Origin: an uncultured Sphingomonas sp.
GTDB lineage: Bacteria > Pseudomonadota > Alphaproteobacteria > Sphingomonadales > Sphingomonadaceae
Length of the DNA: 52,335 nt
NCBI GenBank assembly: GCA_946482655.1
Contig: CAMLSA010000008.1
Location: 1 to 52,335 of the forward strand
Reading direction: 5' to 3'
The stretch's first letter is position 1; every line of letters begins with the position of its first letter. A program made the position numbers and the translations under genes. The notes beneath the pieces were generated by a model. It was given only the letters and a program-made list of their open reading frames with translations. It was not told the origin of the DNA and did not search any database. This document shows positions 26,668 through 35,650 of this stretch, piece after piece.

Positions 26668-26832
26668 ATGCTCCATGGTAAGCTCGGCCGGCCCGGCCTC
26701 GTCGCGTCGGCTTGGCCCGACGGCGTGATGACCTTCATCACCGGCAACCAGGACCGGCCAGCGCTGTTCAGGACCGGTAAGGCCGCCGCGCCGACCTTCG
26801 CCGCGCTCGCCAAGCCAGGCGAAGCGGTTTGA
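26668..26832 (+). CDS. Possible 54-aa protein between hslV and hslU
   Basis: A 54-codon frame starts 11 bases after the hslV stop, behind a very strong ribosome site (GGGGGGAGGCGG then ATG). It ends 13 bases before the hslU ATG. The peptide starts [19 protein letters not shown] and continues with a likely beta strand (VMTFITGN) and an Ala-rich end. Spacing, strand and ribosome site make it look like a real member of the operon. I recognise no family. If it is translated, a role linked to the HslVU protease (adaptor, substrate or assembly factor) is a guess from position only. Confidence 0.5.
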   Translation: MLHGKLGRPGLVASAWPDGVMTFITGNQDRPALFRTGKAAAPTFAALAKPGEAV

Positions 26833-26845
26833 AAGCAAGAGAGAT

Positions 26846-28147
26846 ATGAACGACAATCTGACCCCCAAAACCATCGTTTCCGCGCTCGACGCGCATATCG
26901 TAGGTCAGGCCGACGCCAAGCGCGCGGTCGCGGTCGCGCTGCGCAACCGCTGGCGGCGACAGCGTCTGCCCGAAGCGCTGCGCGACGAGGTGACGCCGAA
27001 GAATATCCTGATGATCGGCCCGACCGGCTGCGGCAAGACCGAGATCAGCCGCCGGCTCGCGAAGCTCGCCGACGCGCCGTTCGTCAAGGTCGAGGCGACC
27101 AAGTTCACTGAGGTCGGCTATGTGGGTCGCGACGTCGAGCAGATCGCGCGCGACCTGGTCGAGGAAGCGGTGCGGCTGGAGAGGGAACGCCGCCGCGCCG
27201 CGGTAAAGGACAAGGCCGAGGAAGCGGCAATGGCGCGCCTGCTCGACGCGCTGGTCGGAAAGGACGCGAGCGAGGCCACCCGGCTCAGTTTCCGGCAGCG
27301 CTTCGACGAGCAGCAACTCGACGACAAGGAGATAGAGGTCGAGGTAGAGGATTCGGGCGGCATGCCGTTCGAGCTGCCCGGCATGGGCGGCCAGATCGGC
27401 ATGATCAACCTGAGCGACATGATGAGCAAGGCGATGGGACAGAATCGCACCAAGCGTCGTAAGATGACGGTGCGCGCGGCCTGGACCAAACTGGTCGACG
27501 AAGAAGCCGACAAGCGGCTCGATCAAGATGAGGTCAGCCGCGCGGCGCTGCAGGATGCCGAGCAGAACGGGATAGTTTTCCTCGACGAGATCGACAAGAT
27601 CGCGGTCTCCGACGTGCGCGGGGGCTCGGTCAGCCGCGAGGGCGTCCAGCGCGATCTGCTGCCGCTGATCGAAGGCACCACCGTTTCGACCAAATATGGG
27701 CCGCTCAAGACCGATCATATCCTGTTCATCGCGTCGGGAGCCTTTCATGTCGCCAAACCTTCGGACCTGCTGCCGGAGTTGCAGGGGCGGTTGCCGATCC
27801 GGGTCGAGCTCAAGGCGCTGACCGAGGCGGATTTCGTGCGCATCCTTTCCGACACAAGGGCGAGCCTGACCGAGCAATATCGCGCGCTGATCGGCACCGA
27901 GGCAGTCGAGATCGCGTTCACGGAGGACGGCATCGCCGCCATCGCGAAGATCGCTGCCGAGGTGAACGGGCAGATCGAGAATATCGGTGCGCGGCGGCTT
28001 TCCACGGTAATGGAGAAACTGCTCGAGGAGATCAGCTTCAACGCCGAGGACCGGCCCGGCAGCAGCGTGACGATCGACGCTGCCTATGTGAATGGGCAGC
28101 TGAGCGATATCGCTCGGAACACCGACCTGTCGAAATATGTGCTGTAG
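26846..28147 (+). CDS. hslU: ATP-dependent protease ATPase subunit HslU
   Basis: A 433-residue AAA+ unfoldase of the HslUV protease. Walker A is GPTGCGKTE (about 58-66), Walker B is [11 protein letters not shown], and the sensor region is [19 protein letters not shown]. The pore motif GYVGRD and the intermediate domain with coiled, charged sequence ([17 protein letters not shown]) are present. The C terminus ends DLSKYVL, matching the conserved tail that inserts into HslV. Length is normal. The AGAGAGAT upstream supports the ATG. hslV lies immediately upstream. Confidence 0.97.
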   Translation: MNDNLTPKTIVSALDAHIVGQADAKRAVAVALRNRWRRQRLPEALRDEVTPKNILMIGPTGCGKTEISRRLAKLADAPFVKVEATKFTEVGYVGRDVEQIARDLVEEAVRLERERRRAAVKDKAEEAAMARLLDALVGKDASEATRLSFRQRFDEQQLDDKEIEVEVEDSGGMPFELPGMGGQIGMINLSDMMSKAMGQNRTKRRKMTVRAAWTKLVDEEADKRLDQDEVSRAALQDAEQNGIVFLDEIDKIAVSDVRGGSVSREGVQRDLLPLIEGTTVSTKYGPLKTDHILFIASGAFHVAKPSDLLPELQGRLPIRVELKALTEADFVRILSDTRASLTEQYRALIGTEAVEIAFTEDGIAAIAKIAAEVNGQIENIGARRLSTVMEKLLEEISFNAEDRPGSSVTIDAAYVNGQLSDIARNTDLSKYVL

Positions 28148-28252
28148 CGCGTCCTGATTTCGTTCGAGGGTGATGATTTGCGAAAGCCGCCTTCCGAATC
28201 TGCTCGGATTTCGCCAAGAAAAGGGGTGCACAGCGAAGAGGGGTCCGCGTCG

Positions 28253-28600
28253 ATGGCGATCATCATGTACGGCATCAAGAATTGCGACACGATCAAGAAG
28301 GCGCGCACGTGGCTCGAAGATCGCGGCATCGGCTATGATTTTCACGACTACAAGGCATCCGGGATCGATCGGTCGAGGCTGCAGAGCTGGGTGGATGCGA
28401 TCGGCTGGGACCTGCTGCTAAACCGCGCGGGGACGACTTTCCGCAAGCTGCCGGACGCCGATCGTGCCGATCTGGACGCGGCCAAGGCGATCGCGCTGAT
28501 GGAAGCGCAACCCTCGATGATCAAGCGGCCGGTGCTCGACGTCGGGGGCGAGCTGCTCGTCGGATTCAAGTCTGACTCCTATCAGGCGAAACTAGGCTGA
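28253..28600 (+). CDS. ArsC/Spx-family thioredoxin-fold protein (YffB-like)
   Basis: A 115-residue protein of the glutaredoxin-like ArsC/Spx family. It starts MAIIMYGIKNCDTIKKARTWLEDRG with a single redox cysteine in NCDT, then YDFHDYKASGIDRSRLQSWVDAIGWDLLLNRAGTTFR and IKRPVLDVGGELLVGF, the E. coli YffB pattern. It lacks the extra features of true plasmid ArsC and is unlinked to the ars operon, so it is unlikely to be the main arsenate reductase. I choose 28253, with GAAGAGGGG upstream; an ATG four codons later is possible. Confidence 0.85.
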   Translation: MAIIMYGIKNCDTIKKARTWLEDRGIGYDFHDYKASGIDRSRLQSWVDAIGWDLLLNRAGTTFRKLPDADRADLDAAKAIALMEAQPSMIKRPVLDVGGELLVGFKSDSYQAKLG

Positions 28601-28708
28601 TCAGGCCGCTGTGCCGATCCGTTCGGCGGTGGTGCGGTCGGTGCGCGGGCGAGGCGCTTCACCTGTGCGGCATTCCTGTCTATCGGCAGCCCCCAAGGAG
28701 AAGCCGGA

Positions 28709-29908
28709 ATGATCCCCATCGCGAAAATCCTGCTGCTCGGATCGGGCGAGCTGGGCCGAGAGTTCGTGATCGCCGCCAAGCGGCTGGGCGCGCATGTGAT
28801 CGCCTGCGACAGCTATGCCAAGGCGCCGGCCATGCAGGTCGCCGACGAGTGCGAGATTTTTTCGATGCTCGATGGCGAGGCGCTCGCCGCGGTGATCGAG
28901 AAGCACAAGCCCGACCATATCGTTCCCGAGGTCGAAGCCATCCGCACCGAAGTGCTCAAGGAGTACGAGGATCGTGGCTTCTCGATCGTACCGTCGGCGC
29001 GCGCGACAGTGCTGACGATGAATCGCGACCGGATCCGCGACCTCGCGGCCAGCGAGTTGAAGCTTACCACGTCGCACTTCCTCTACGCCGAGAGCCTCGA
29101 CGAGATGCGGGCCGCCATCGACAAGGTCGGCATACCATGCGTGATCAAGCCGGTGATGTCCTCTTCCGGCAAGGGCCAGAGCATCGTCACCGCCGCCGGC
29201 GCGGCCGATGCCGCGTGGGACTATGCGGTGTCCGGGATGCGCGGCGACCGCAAGCGCGTGATCATCGAAGCATTCATCGCCTTCGACTATGAAATCACCC
29301 TTCTGACGATCCGCGCCCGCCAGGGCGTGCTGTTCTGCGAACCGATCGGCCATCGCCAGGAGCGCGGCGATTATATGGAAAGCTGGCAGCCGACGCCGAT
29401 GTCCAAGAAAGCGCTGGCCGCAGCGCAAGAGATGGCGCGCAGGGTGGTCGATAATCTCGGCGGCTATGGACTTTTCGGGGTCGAGTTCTTCGTCGCGGGC
29501 GACAAGGTGATCTTTTCGGAGCTGTCGCCGCGTCCGCACGATACGGGCATGGTCACGCTGATTTCCCAGAACCTCACTGAGTTCGATCTGCACGCCCGTG
29601 CGATTCTCGATTTGCCGATCCCGCACATCCACACGCATGGAGCGTCGGCGTCGGCGGTCATCCTGGCGGACCGCTATGCCGAGGATTTCCGGTTCGAAGG
29701 ACTGGCCGAGGCGCTCGCGCCGGTCCCGGGGATCGAAACCGATGTCCGCCTGTTCAGCAAGCCGGTGACGCGGCCCAATCGGCGCATGGGGGTCGCGTTG
29801 GCGCTGGCGCGCGGAGGCACCGCCGATCAGGCACGCGATGCCGCGCGCGCCGCCGCCGCGAAGATTTCGATACGATATGGAGATACCGATCAATGCCCCG
29901 TTCCTTGA
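28709..29908 (+). CDS. purT: Formate-dependent phosphoribosylglycinamide formyltransferase
   Basis: A 399-residue ATP-grasp enzyme of purine synthesis that makes formyl-GAR from GAR, formate and ATP. Typical blocks are ILLLGSGELGREFVIAAKRLGAHVIACD, IVPEVEAIRTEVL, CVIKPVMSSSGKGQS (ATP lid), FDYEITLLTIRA and GLFGVEFFV..VIFSELSPRPHDTGMVTLISQ. Length is normal. AAGGAGAAG precedes the ATG. Its 3' end overlaps the Rid-family gene by 16 bases. Confidence 0.95.
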   Translation: MIPIAKILLLGSGELGREFVIAAKRLGAHVIACDSYAKAPAMQVADECEIFSMLDGEALAAVIEKHKPDHIVPEVEAIRTEVLKEYEDRGFSIVPSARATVLTMNRDRIRDLAASELKLTTSHFLYAESLDEMRAAIDKVGIPCVIKPVMSSSGKGQSIVTAAGAADAAWDYAVSGMRGDRKRVIIEAFIAFDYEITLLTIRARQGVLFCEPIGHRQERGDYMESWQPTPMSKKALAAAQEMARRVVDNLGGYGLFGVEFFVAGDKVIFSELSPRPHDTGMVTLISQNLTEFDLHARAILDLPIPHIHTHGASASAVILADRYAEDFRFEGLAEALAPVPGIETDVRLFSKPVTRPNRRMGVALALARGGTADQARDAARAAAAKISIRYGDTDQCPVP

Positions 29909-30276
29909 TTTCCTCAGGATCTCCCTTTGAGAAGCAGGTCGGCTACAGCCGCGCGTTGATCGACGGTGACTGGGCCTTCGTCGCGGGCACCACCGGCTAT
30001 GATCCGGAGACGCGGGTCATGCCCGAGAGCGCCGCGGACCAAGCCCGCAACGCCCTGATGGTGATTGCACGCGCGCTTGAAAGCGAAAGTTTTGAAATGG
30101 CCGACGTCGTGCGGGCGACCTACTATTTTACCGATGCCGCTTATTGGGATGAGGTGGGCCCCGTGCTTGGCGAAGTCTTTGCTTCGATACGGCCCGCCGC
30201 GACGGCTTTGGTCGTGGGACTGGTCAAGCCCGAGATGAAGGTCGAGATCGAGGTGACGGCGCTCAGGAGGCGCTGA
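29893..30276 (+). CDS. Rid family protein lacking the deaminase arginine
   Basis: A 127-residue YjgF/YER057c/UK114-fold protein, recognisable by GYSRALIDGDWAFVAGTTGYDPET, QARNALMVIARALE, VVRATYYFTDAAYWDEVGPVL and VEIEVTAL. At the position of the catalytic arginine of RidA (PAR-S/T in E. coli, Arg105) this protein has Ala (IRPAATALVVG). It therefore probably does not deaminate enamines/imines, and belongs to a divergent Rid subgroup. It overlaps the end of purT by 16 bases, suggesting coupled expression. Confidence 0.85.
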   Translation: MPRSLISSGSPFEKQVGYSRALIDGDWAFVAGTTGYDPETRVMPESAADQARNALMVIARALESESFEMADVVRATYYFTDAAYWDEVGPVLGEVFASIRPAATALVVGLVKPEMKVEIEVTALRRR

Positions 30277-30331
30277 GCTTCGCGATCAGCCAAAGGGTTC
30301 TTCTTGCTGGAAGGTTTTGTTCCAAATAGGT

Positions 30332-30350
30332 GGCGAATCTGAAATTCGCC
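30332..30350. terminator. Hairpin after the purT-rid pair
   Basis: GGCGAAT (30332-30338) pairs perfectly with ATTCGCC (30344-30350) over a 5-base loop, 55 bases after the Rid gene. There is no T run, so it is only a candidate terminator; it could also be an element upstream of cysD. Confidence 0.35.
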
Positions 30351-30508
30351 CATGGTGTGAAGTGAAGAGCCTCATTGAGAATTCCTACGGGCACGGTTCC
30401 GCTGAGGTGCGTGCATGCGGTTGAGCCGATCCAAAGCGCACATTTCCTTATCGTGTATCAATATTAAATTTGGGGCAGGCCGGACGCTGCTTCGGTACTG
30501 CGATGCGC

Positions 30509-31414
30509 ATGGCAAGCAATATGACCCATCTTGAGCGGCTCGAAGCCGAGAGCATTCACATCCTGCGCGAAGTGGTGACCGAGTGTGAGCGTCCGGTGAT
30601 GCTTTATTCGGTCGGTAAGGATTCGGCAGTGATGCTGCATCTCGCCCGGAAGGCATTCTATCCCTCTCCGCCGCCATTCCCGCTGCTGCATGTCGATACG
30701 ACCTGGAAATTCCGGGCAATGTACGAGCTGCGCGACCGCATGGCGGAAGAAAGCGGGATGGACCTCCTCGTCTACCACAATCCCGAGGCAATGGAGCGCG
30801 GTATCAATCCGTTCGACCATGGCGCCCTGCATACCGACTTGTGGAAGACGGAGGGCCTGAAGCAGGCGCTCGACAAATATGGCTTCGACGCGGCGTTCGG
30901 CGGCGCCCGGCGCGACGAGGAGAAAAGCCGCGCCAAGGAGCGCATCTTTTCCTTCCGGACCGCGAGCCATGGCTGGGACCCGAAGAACCAGCGTCCCGAG
31001 CTGTGGAATCTCTACAATGCCAAAAAGGCCAGGGGCGAAAGCATCAGGGTCTTCCCGATCTCCAATTGGACCGAGCTCGATATCTGGCAATATATCCAGC
31101 TCAACGACATTCCGATCGTTCCGCTCTATTTCGCCGACAAGCGGCCGACCGTGGAACGCGACGGAATGCTGCTGATGGTGGACGACGATCGCTTTCCGCT
31201 CAAACCCGGTGAAATCCCGGTCGAACGCTCCATCCGTTTCCGAACGCTGGGCTGTTACCCTCTGACCGGCGCGGTGGAGAGCGAGGCGGCGACGCTAAGC
31301 GAGGTGATCCAGGAGATGCTGCTGACCACGACATCGGAACGCCAGGGCCGCGCGATCGACAAGGACGCCGGTGGCGCCGGCATGGAAAAGAAGAAGCAGG
31401 AAGGCTATTTCTGA
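30509..31414 (+). CDS. cysD: Sulfate adenylyltransferase subunit 2
   Basis: A 301-residue PAPS-reductase-fold subunit that adenylates sulfate together with CysN. The PP-loop is [18 protein letters not shown] (about 35-52), with [23 protein letters not shown] and [15 protein letters not shown] as further signatures. Length matches E. coli CysD. Several ATGs compete: 30503, 30509 and 30521; I give 30509, but 30521 ([18 protein letters not shown]) is equally reasonable because Shine-Dalgarno sites are weak. Its stop shares one base with the cysNC start. Confidence 0.95.
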   Translation: MASNMTHLERLEAESIHILREVVTECERPVMLYSVGKDSAVMLHLARKAFYPSPPPFPLLHVDTTWKFRAMYELRDRMAEESGMDLLVYHNPEAMERGINPFDHGALHTDLWKTEGLKQALDKYGFDAAFGGARRDEEKSRAKERIFSFRTASHGWDPKNQRPELWNLYNAKKARGESIRVFPISNWTELDIWQYIQLNDIPIVPLYFADKRPTVERDGMLLMVDDDRFPLKPGEIPVERSIRFRTLGCYPLTGAVESEAATLSEVIQEMLLTTTSERQGRAIDKDAGGAGMEKKKQEGYF

Positions 31415-33339
31415 TGAGCGAGACCCTGCGAGACCAAGACAGCGCTTATCAGGTCGACAGACTGATCGCCGAGGATATCGACGCTTATCTCGACCAGCAT
31501 CAGCACAAGACGCTGCTCCGGTTCATCACCTGTGGATCGGTCGACGACGGCAAGTCCACGCTGATCGGGCGGCTGCTCTATGATTCGAAGATGATCTTCG
31601 AGGACCAGCTCGCCGCGCTGGAGGCGGATTCCAGGCGGGTCGGAACGCAGGGCCAGGAAATCGACTTCGCGTTGCTGGTCGATGGTCTCGCCGCCGAACG
31701 CGAGCAGGGTATCACCATCGACGTCGCTTATCGCTTTTTCTCGACCGAAAAGCGCAAGTTCATCGTCGCCGACACCCCCGGTCATGAGCAATATACCCGC
31801 AACATGGTGACCGGCGCCTCGACCGCCGACCTTGCGGTGATCCTGATCGACGCGCGCAAAGGCGTGCTGACGCAGACGCGGCGGCACAGCTATCTGGCGC
31901 ACCTGATCGGCATCAAGAATCTGGTGCTCGCGGTCAACAAGATGGATCTGGTCGGTTACGACCAGAAGGTTTTCGACGAGATCGTCGCCGACTATCGCGC
32001 CTTCGCGGAGTCGATCGGCATCACCCATTTCGTGCCGATGCCGATCTCCGGCTTCAAGGGCGACAACATCACCGCGCTCAGCGACAACACTCCCTGGTAC
32101 AGGGGGCCGACGCTGATGGAGCATCTGGAGACCGTCGAGGTCGACCAGATCTCGGCCCAGGCGAAGCCGTTCCGCATGCCGGTGCAATGGGTCAACCGCC
32201 CCAATCTCGATTTCCGGGGATTTTCAGGGCTGATCGCGACCGGCGTGATCAAGCCGGGCGACAAGGTGCGGGTGCTGCCTTCGGGCAAGATCAGCACGGT
32301 CTCGCGGATCGTGACCATGGATGGCGACCTGCCCCAGGCCATCGCCGGCCAGTCGGTGACCTTGTGCTTCACCGATGAGATCGACTGTTCGCGTGGCGAC
32401 GTAATAGCGCTCGCCGATGCGCCGCCGGAGGTCTCCGACCAGTTCGAGACGACGATCGTGTGGATGGCCGATGAGGCGATGCTGCCGGGCCGCTCCTATT
32501 GGCTGAAGCTCGGCACGCAGATGGTCACCGCCTCGGTCCAGCCCCCCAAATATCAGGTCAACGTCAACACGATGGAGCATCTGGCGGCGAAGACGCTCGA
32601 GCTCAACGCGATCGGTATCGCGAACATCTCGACCGACCGCCAGCTGGTCTTCGAGGCCTATGACGACAATCGGGCGCTGGGCGGCTTCATCCTGATCGAC
32701 AAGATCACCAACGCCACCGTCGCGGCCGGCATGATCCATTTCAGCCTCCGCCGTGCCCAGAATGTGCATTGGCAGGCGAGCGACACCACCCGCGAGAAAC
32801 GCGCCGATCTGAAGAACCAGAAGCCGGCAGTGCTGTGGTTCACCGGCCTCTCCGGAGCGGGCAAATCGACGATCGCCAATATCGTCGAGCGCAAGCTGAC
32901 GCGGATGAACCGCCATGCCTTCCTGCTCGACGGCGACAATGTCCGTCACGGCCTGAACAAGGATCTCGGCTTCACCGATGCCGATCGGGTCGAGAACGTG
33001 CGGCGGGTCGGCGAGGTGGCGCGGCTGATGACCGACGCCGGGCTGATCGTGATAACCGCGTTCATCTCCCCCTTCCGGGCCGAGCGCGACATGGTGCGCG
33101 CAATGATGGCGCCGGGCGAGTTTCTGGAGGTCCACATCGACACCAGTCTGGCCGAGGCCGAGAAACGCGACGTGAAGGGCCTTTACAAGAAGGCGCGTGC
33201 CGGCGAACTCAAGAACTTCACCGGCATCGACAGCCCCTATGAGGCGCCGGAGAATCCCGAGATTCATATAGATACGACGGCGCTGACTCCCGAACAGGCC
33301 GCGGATCAAATTATCGAGAAGCTTCTGGGCGAGGGTTGA
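31414..33339 (+). CDS. cysNC: Bifunctional sulfate adenylyltransferase subunit 1 / APS kinase
   Basis: A 641-residue fusion. The N-terminal GTPase (CysN) has G1 [10 protein letters not shown] (about 42-51), [17 protein letters not shown] and NKMD, then EF-Tu-like beta domains. The C-terminal APS kinase (CysC) begins near residue 470 with [11 protein letters not shown], then [17 protein letters not shown] and [13 protein letters not shown]. It powers APS formation with GTP and phosphorylates APS to PAPS. This NodQ-like fusion is usual in alphaproteobacteria. Start and stop overlap the neighbours by one base on each side (TGATG). Confidence 0.96.
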   Translation: MSETLRDQDSAYQVDRLIAEDIDAYLDQHQHKTLLRFITCGSVDDGKSTLIGRLLYDSKMIFEDQLAALEADSRRVGTQGQEIDFALLVDGLAAEREQGITIDVAYRFFSTEKRKFIVADTPGHEQYTRNMVTGASTADLAVILIDARKGVLTQTRRHSYLAHLIGIKNLVLAVNKMDLVGYDQKVFDEIVADYRAFAESIGITHFVPMPISGFKGDNITALSDNTPWYRGPTLMEHLETVEVDQISAQAKPFRMPVQWVNRPNLDFRGFSGLIATGVIKPGDKVRVLPSGKISTVSRIVTMDGDLPQAIAGQSVTLCFTDEIDCSRGDVIALADAPPEVSDQFETTIVWMADEAMLPGRSYWLKLGTQMVTASVQPPKYQVNVNTMEHLAAKTLELNAIGIANISTDRQLVFEAYDDNRALGGFILIDKITNATVAAGMIHFSLRRAQNVHWQASDTTREKRADLKNQKPAVLWFTGLSGAGKSTIANIVERKLTRMNRHAFLLDGDNVRHGLNKDLGFTDADRVENVRRVGEVARLMTDAGLIVITAFISPFRAERDMVRAMMAPGEFLEVHIDTSLAEAEKRDVKGLYKKARAGELKNFTGIDSPYEAPENPEIHIDTTALTPEQAADQIIEKLLGEG

Positions 33340-34076
33340 TGAACGATGTCGAACTGGCGATCCATATCGCCGACCATGCGGGCCGCATGCTTCTCGATCT
33401 GCGCCGGTCGGGCCGCTTCGAGGCGAAAGCGCTAGGCGTAGAGGGCGACCGCATCGCCAACGCCTTCATCATGGAGGCACTGCGGCGGGAACGTCCGGCG
33501 GATGCGATTCTCTCCGAAGAGGAGGCCAATGACGTCACACGCTGCGGCGTGGAACGCGTGTGGATCGTCGATCCGCTCGACGGGACGCGCGAATATGGCG
33601 AGGGCCGTTCGGATTGGGCGGTGCATATCGCGCTGGCCGTGGGCGGAGACGCCGCAGTGGGCGCGGTGGCGCTGCCGGGCCTGGAGCTGACACTCAATTC
33701 CGCCAATCCTCCGGCGCTGGCGCCGACGCCGGATAAGCTGCGCATGCTGGTCAGCCGCACGCGGCCGGCGGCAGAGGCGGTGTCAGTCGCGGAGGCGCTC
33801 GGCGCTGAACTGGTGCCGATGGGCTCGGCGGGGGCCAAGGCGATGGCGGTGGTGCGCGGCGAGGCCGACATCTACCTTCATTCGGGTGGGCAATATGAGT
33901 GGGACAATTGCGCGCCGGTGGCCGTCGCGCGCGCGGCCGGTCTCCATTGCTCGCGGATCGACGGATCACCGCTGCGTTACAACGTCGCCAATCCCTGGCT
34001 GCCCGACCTGTTGATCTGCCCCGTCCCGCTGGCCGATCGAGTGTTGCGTCTCGTCAAGGACGTCGCGCCCGCATGA
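33339..34076 (+). CDS. cysQ: 3'(2'),5'-bisphosphate nucleotidase
   Basis: A 245-residue inositol-monophosphatase-fold enzyme that removes phosphate from PAP/PAPS. Metal-binding motifs are LSEEEAND (about 55-62), WIVDPLDGTREYGEGRSDWAVHIAL and the C-terminal GGQYEWDNCAPVAVA. The ATG at 33339 overlaps the cysNC stop; an in-frame TTG one codon earlier is less likely. Clearing PAP, a by-product of PAPS reduction, fits its place after cysNC. Confidence 0.93.
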   Translation: MNDVELAIHIADHAGRMLLDLRRSGRFEAKALGVEGDRIANAFIMEALRRERPADAILSEEEANDVTRCGVERVWIVDPLDGTREYGEGRSDWAVHIALAVGGDAAVGAVALPGLELTLNSANPPALAPTPDKLRMLVSRTRPAAEAVSVAEALGAELVPMGSAGAKAMAVVRGEADIYLHSGGQYEWDNCAPVAVARAAGLHCSRIDGSPLRYNVANPWLPDLLICPVPLADRVLRLVKDVAPA

Positions 34077-34879
34077 TCGAACAGTTGCCGGTCTTCGACT
34101 GGCTGAATACGCTGGCGGGCTTTCTGGTAGGTATCATCGTCGGGATTACCGGCGTGGGCGGCGGATCACTGATGTCGCCGATTCTGATCCTGCTGTTCGG
34201 TGTCGCGCCAGCGACCGCCGTCGGAACCGATCTGTGGTTTGCTGCGGCGACCAAGACGGCGGGCTCGATCGTCCATCACCGTCAGGAGAGCGCCGATGTG
34301 AAGATCGTCGGCTGGCTCTGCCTGGGCAGCGTTCCGGCGGCGGTGCTGACCCTTCTCTTCCTGTTCCAGGGAGGCGGCTATCAGCTGAAGAGCGGGTTGA
34401 TCGTCTCGCTGCTCGGAGGGATGCTGATCGTCACCTCGATCGTGACGCTGTTTCGACGCTGGCTGGTCAGTGCAATGATCGATACCGAGGACGAGATGCG
34501 CGCGCGGCGCTTCGTCCGGCTCCAGCCGGTGATGACGGCGGGCGCCGGGGCGGTGCTGGGAACGCTGGTCACGCTGACTTCGGTCGGCGCCGGTGCGCTT
34601 GGCGCGACCTTGCTGCTGATGCTCTATCCGCTGCGCCTGACCGCCCGAAAGCTGGTCGGCACCGATATCATGCATGCGGTGCCGCTTACCTTGGTCGGAG
34701 GGATAGGCTATCTGATCGTCGGCAGTGTCGACCTCAAGCTTCTGGCGATGCTGCTGGTCGGGTCGATCCCGGGGATTGTCATCGGGTCACGGCTGACCAC
34801 GGTCCTCGACGAGCGTATCGTTCAGCGCTGTCTGGCGGTGGTGCTGTTCCTGGCGGGTGTGAAGATGGTCTTGTCCTGA
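34073..34879 (+). CDS. TauE/SafE family sulfite/organosulfur exporter-like permease
   Basis: A 268-residue membrane protein with about seven to eight hydrophobic helices. The two TauE/SafE repeats are seen as FLVGIIVGITGVGGGSLMSPILILLFGVAPATAVGTDLW and, inverted in order, TLVTLTSVGAGALGATLLLMLYPLRLTARKLVGTDI. A charged cytoplasmic loop separates the halves (DTEDEMRARRF). The start overlaps the cysQ stop (ATGA). In a sulfate-assimilation operon the most likely job is moving sulfite, sulfate or a related anion across the inner membrane; direction and substrate are inferred. Confidence 0.9.
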   Translation: MIEQLPVFDWLNTLAGFLVGIIVGITGVGGGSLMSPILILLFGVAPATAVGTDLWFAAATKTAGSIVHHRQESADVKIVGWLCLGSVPAAVLTLLFLFQGGGYQLKSGLIVSLLGGMLIVTSIVTLFRRWLVSAMIDTEDEMRARRFVRLQPVMTAGAGAVLGTLVTLTSVGAGALGATLLLMLYPLRLTARKLVGTDIMHAVPLTLVGGIGYLIVGSVDLKLLAMLLVGSIPGIVIGSRLTTVLDERIVQRCLAVVLFLAGVKMVLS

Positions 34880-34894
34880 GCTGGCTCCTCGCCG

Positions 34895-35104
34895 TTACGC
34901 TTCGATCTCCGCTTCGCACTCAATGATCAGCAGGTTCATCTTGGCAAGGCGCGCGGTCATCTCGATCACGGAATCGATTTCGCGTTCCACTGTCCTCGCC
35001 AACTCGGTCACCGAAACCGGCGCGGCTATAGCCGCCGTGATCAATCGCCCAGCGATGTCGGACGGGATGCGCCACAGCTCGAATATCGGCTCCGCGACCG
35101 GCCT
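34895..35104 (-). pseudogene. Open frame after an in-frame TAG (small alpha-helical protein without a start codon)
   Basis: Immediately after the TAG (35107-35105) that ends the previous small gene, the same frame stays open for 69 codons to TAA at 34895. It reads as a good amphipathic protein: AEPIFELWRIPSDIAGRLI, then VTELARTVEREIDSVIEMTARLAKMNLL. No ATG or GTG opens its first part; the first usable start is a TTG about 15 codons in. It may be a gene that lost its start, the second half of a gene split by a TAG, or a product of stop-codon readthrough or TTG initiation. No family was recognised. Confidence 0.4.
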
Positions 35105-35341
35105 CTACAGCGCGGCCGCCTCGATCATCGACCAGCTGACGCCGGGGAAGGCCTGCTCGATCAGCGCGCGCGCCGCGCGGCGGCCGGCTTCGGCCAGCTC
35201 GTCGGCGCGTTGCGCGGCTTCGGCGTGGAAATTGCGGTCGGAACCGGACCGGTCATGGTGGAGCGCCAAGGCCTCGGCCTGGCGGATCATCACCAATATC
35301 CCGGCCAACGCATGACCATGATGTGGAGGGCGCGCGTTCAT
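35105..35341 (-). CDS. Small hypothetical protein, second in a three-frame operon
   Basis: A 78-residue protein starting MNARPPHHGHALAGILVMIRQ, with a long predicted helix rich in Ala, Glu and Arg (NFHAEAAQRADELAEAGRRAARALIEQ) and ending SWSMIEAAAL. No signal peptide, membrane helix or known domain is visible. Its ATG overlaps the stop of the upstream small gene (ATGA), so both are translationally coupled. An open frame continues directly after its TAG stop. Function unknown. Confidence 0.6.
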   Translation of the reverse strand: MNARPPHHGHALAGILVMIRQAEALALHHDRSGSDRNFHAEAAQRADELAEAGRRAARALIEQAFPGVSWSMIEAAAL

Positions 35342-35604
35342 GGCCGATGTCCGTCCGCAGCGGTCCAGGCTTCGTGGATCGCGTCGATTTCGAACAGTGC
35401 ATAGGCGGCGAGCAGGCTGTCGGTCCAAGCCTCGTCGCGAAGCCGCGCCGCCGCGGCATAGAGACGGCGGCCCAAGTCATCCCGATGAGCGCGTCTGACC
35501 GCGGCCGTTGCCGACCAGTGCCGCAAATTGCGCAAGGCGCGCATCAGCGCGTCGATTTCCAGCACCTCGCGGCAGCTGGCGCCGATTGGTTCACAGGCGG
35601 TCAT
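35338..35604 (-). CDS. Small hypothetical protein, first in a three-frame operon
   Basis: An 88-residue helical protein starting MTACEPIGASCREVLEIDALMRALRNLRHW and ending DAIHEAWTAADGHRP. AGGAG sits six bases before the ATG at 35604. No domain is recognised. It is the first gene behind a perfect palindromic operator at 35631-35649, only 27 bases upstream of the start, so its transcription is very probably repressed by a dimeric regulator. It is coupled by ATGA to the next small gene. Confidence 0.65.
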   Translation of the reverse strand: MTACEPIGASCREVLEIDALMRALRNLRHWSATAAVRRAHRDDLGRRLYAAAARLRDEAWTDSLLAAYALFEIDAIHEAWTAADGHRP

Positions 35605-35630
35605 CGCATCTCCTGGTGAAGCGGCTGGAA

Positions 35631-35649
35631 TGTACAAATTTATTGTACA
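35631..35649. promoter_or_regulatory. Perfect palindromic operator TGTACAA-N5-TTGTACA
   Basis: TGTACAA (35631-35637) and TTGTACA (35643-35649) are exact inverted copies around ATTTA. The site lies just upstream of a three-frame small-protein operon on the minus strand, in an AT-rich segment. Form and spacing fit a TetR-like or other helix-turn-helix dimer site. No TetR gene lies in the window; the nearest regulator is the XRE gene at 36342-36869. Confidence 0.65.
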
Positions 35650-35650
35650 A

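Noticed and set aside
26768..28345. Long minus-strand frame of about 525 codons opposite hslU
   Set aside because: Antisense shadow of the highly conserved hslU gene.
30277..30508. Riboswitch upstream of cysD
   Set aside because: The region has a 7-bp hairpin but none of the conserved cores of SAM or other sulfur-related riboswitches that I can recognise.
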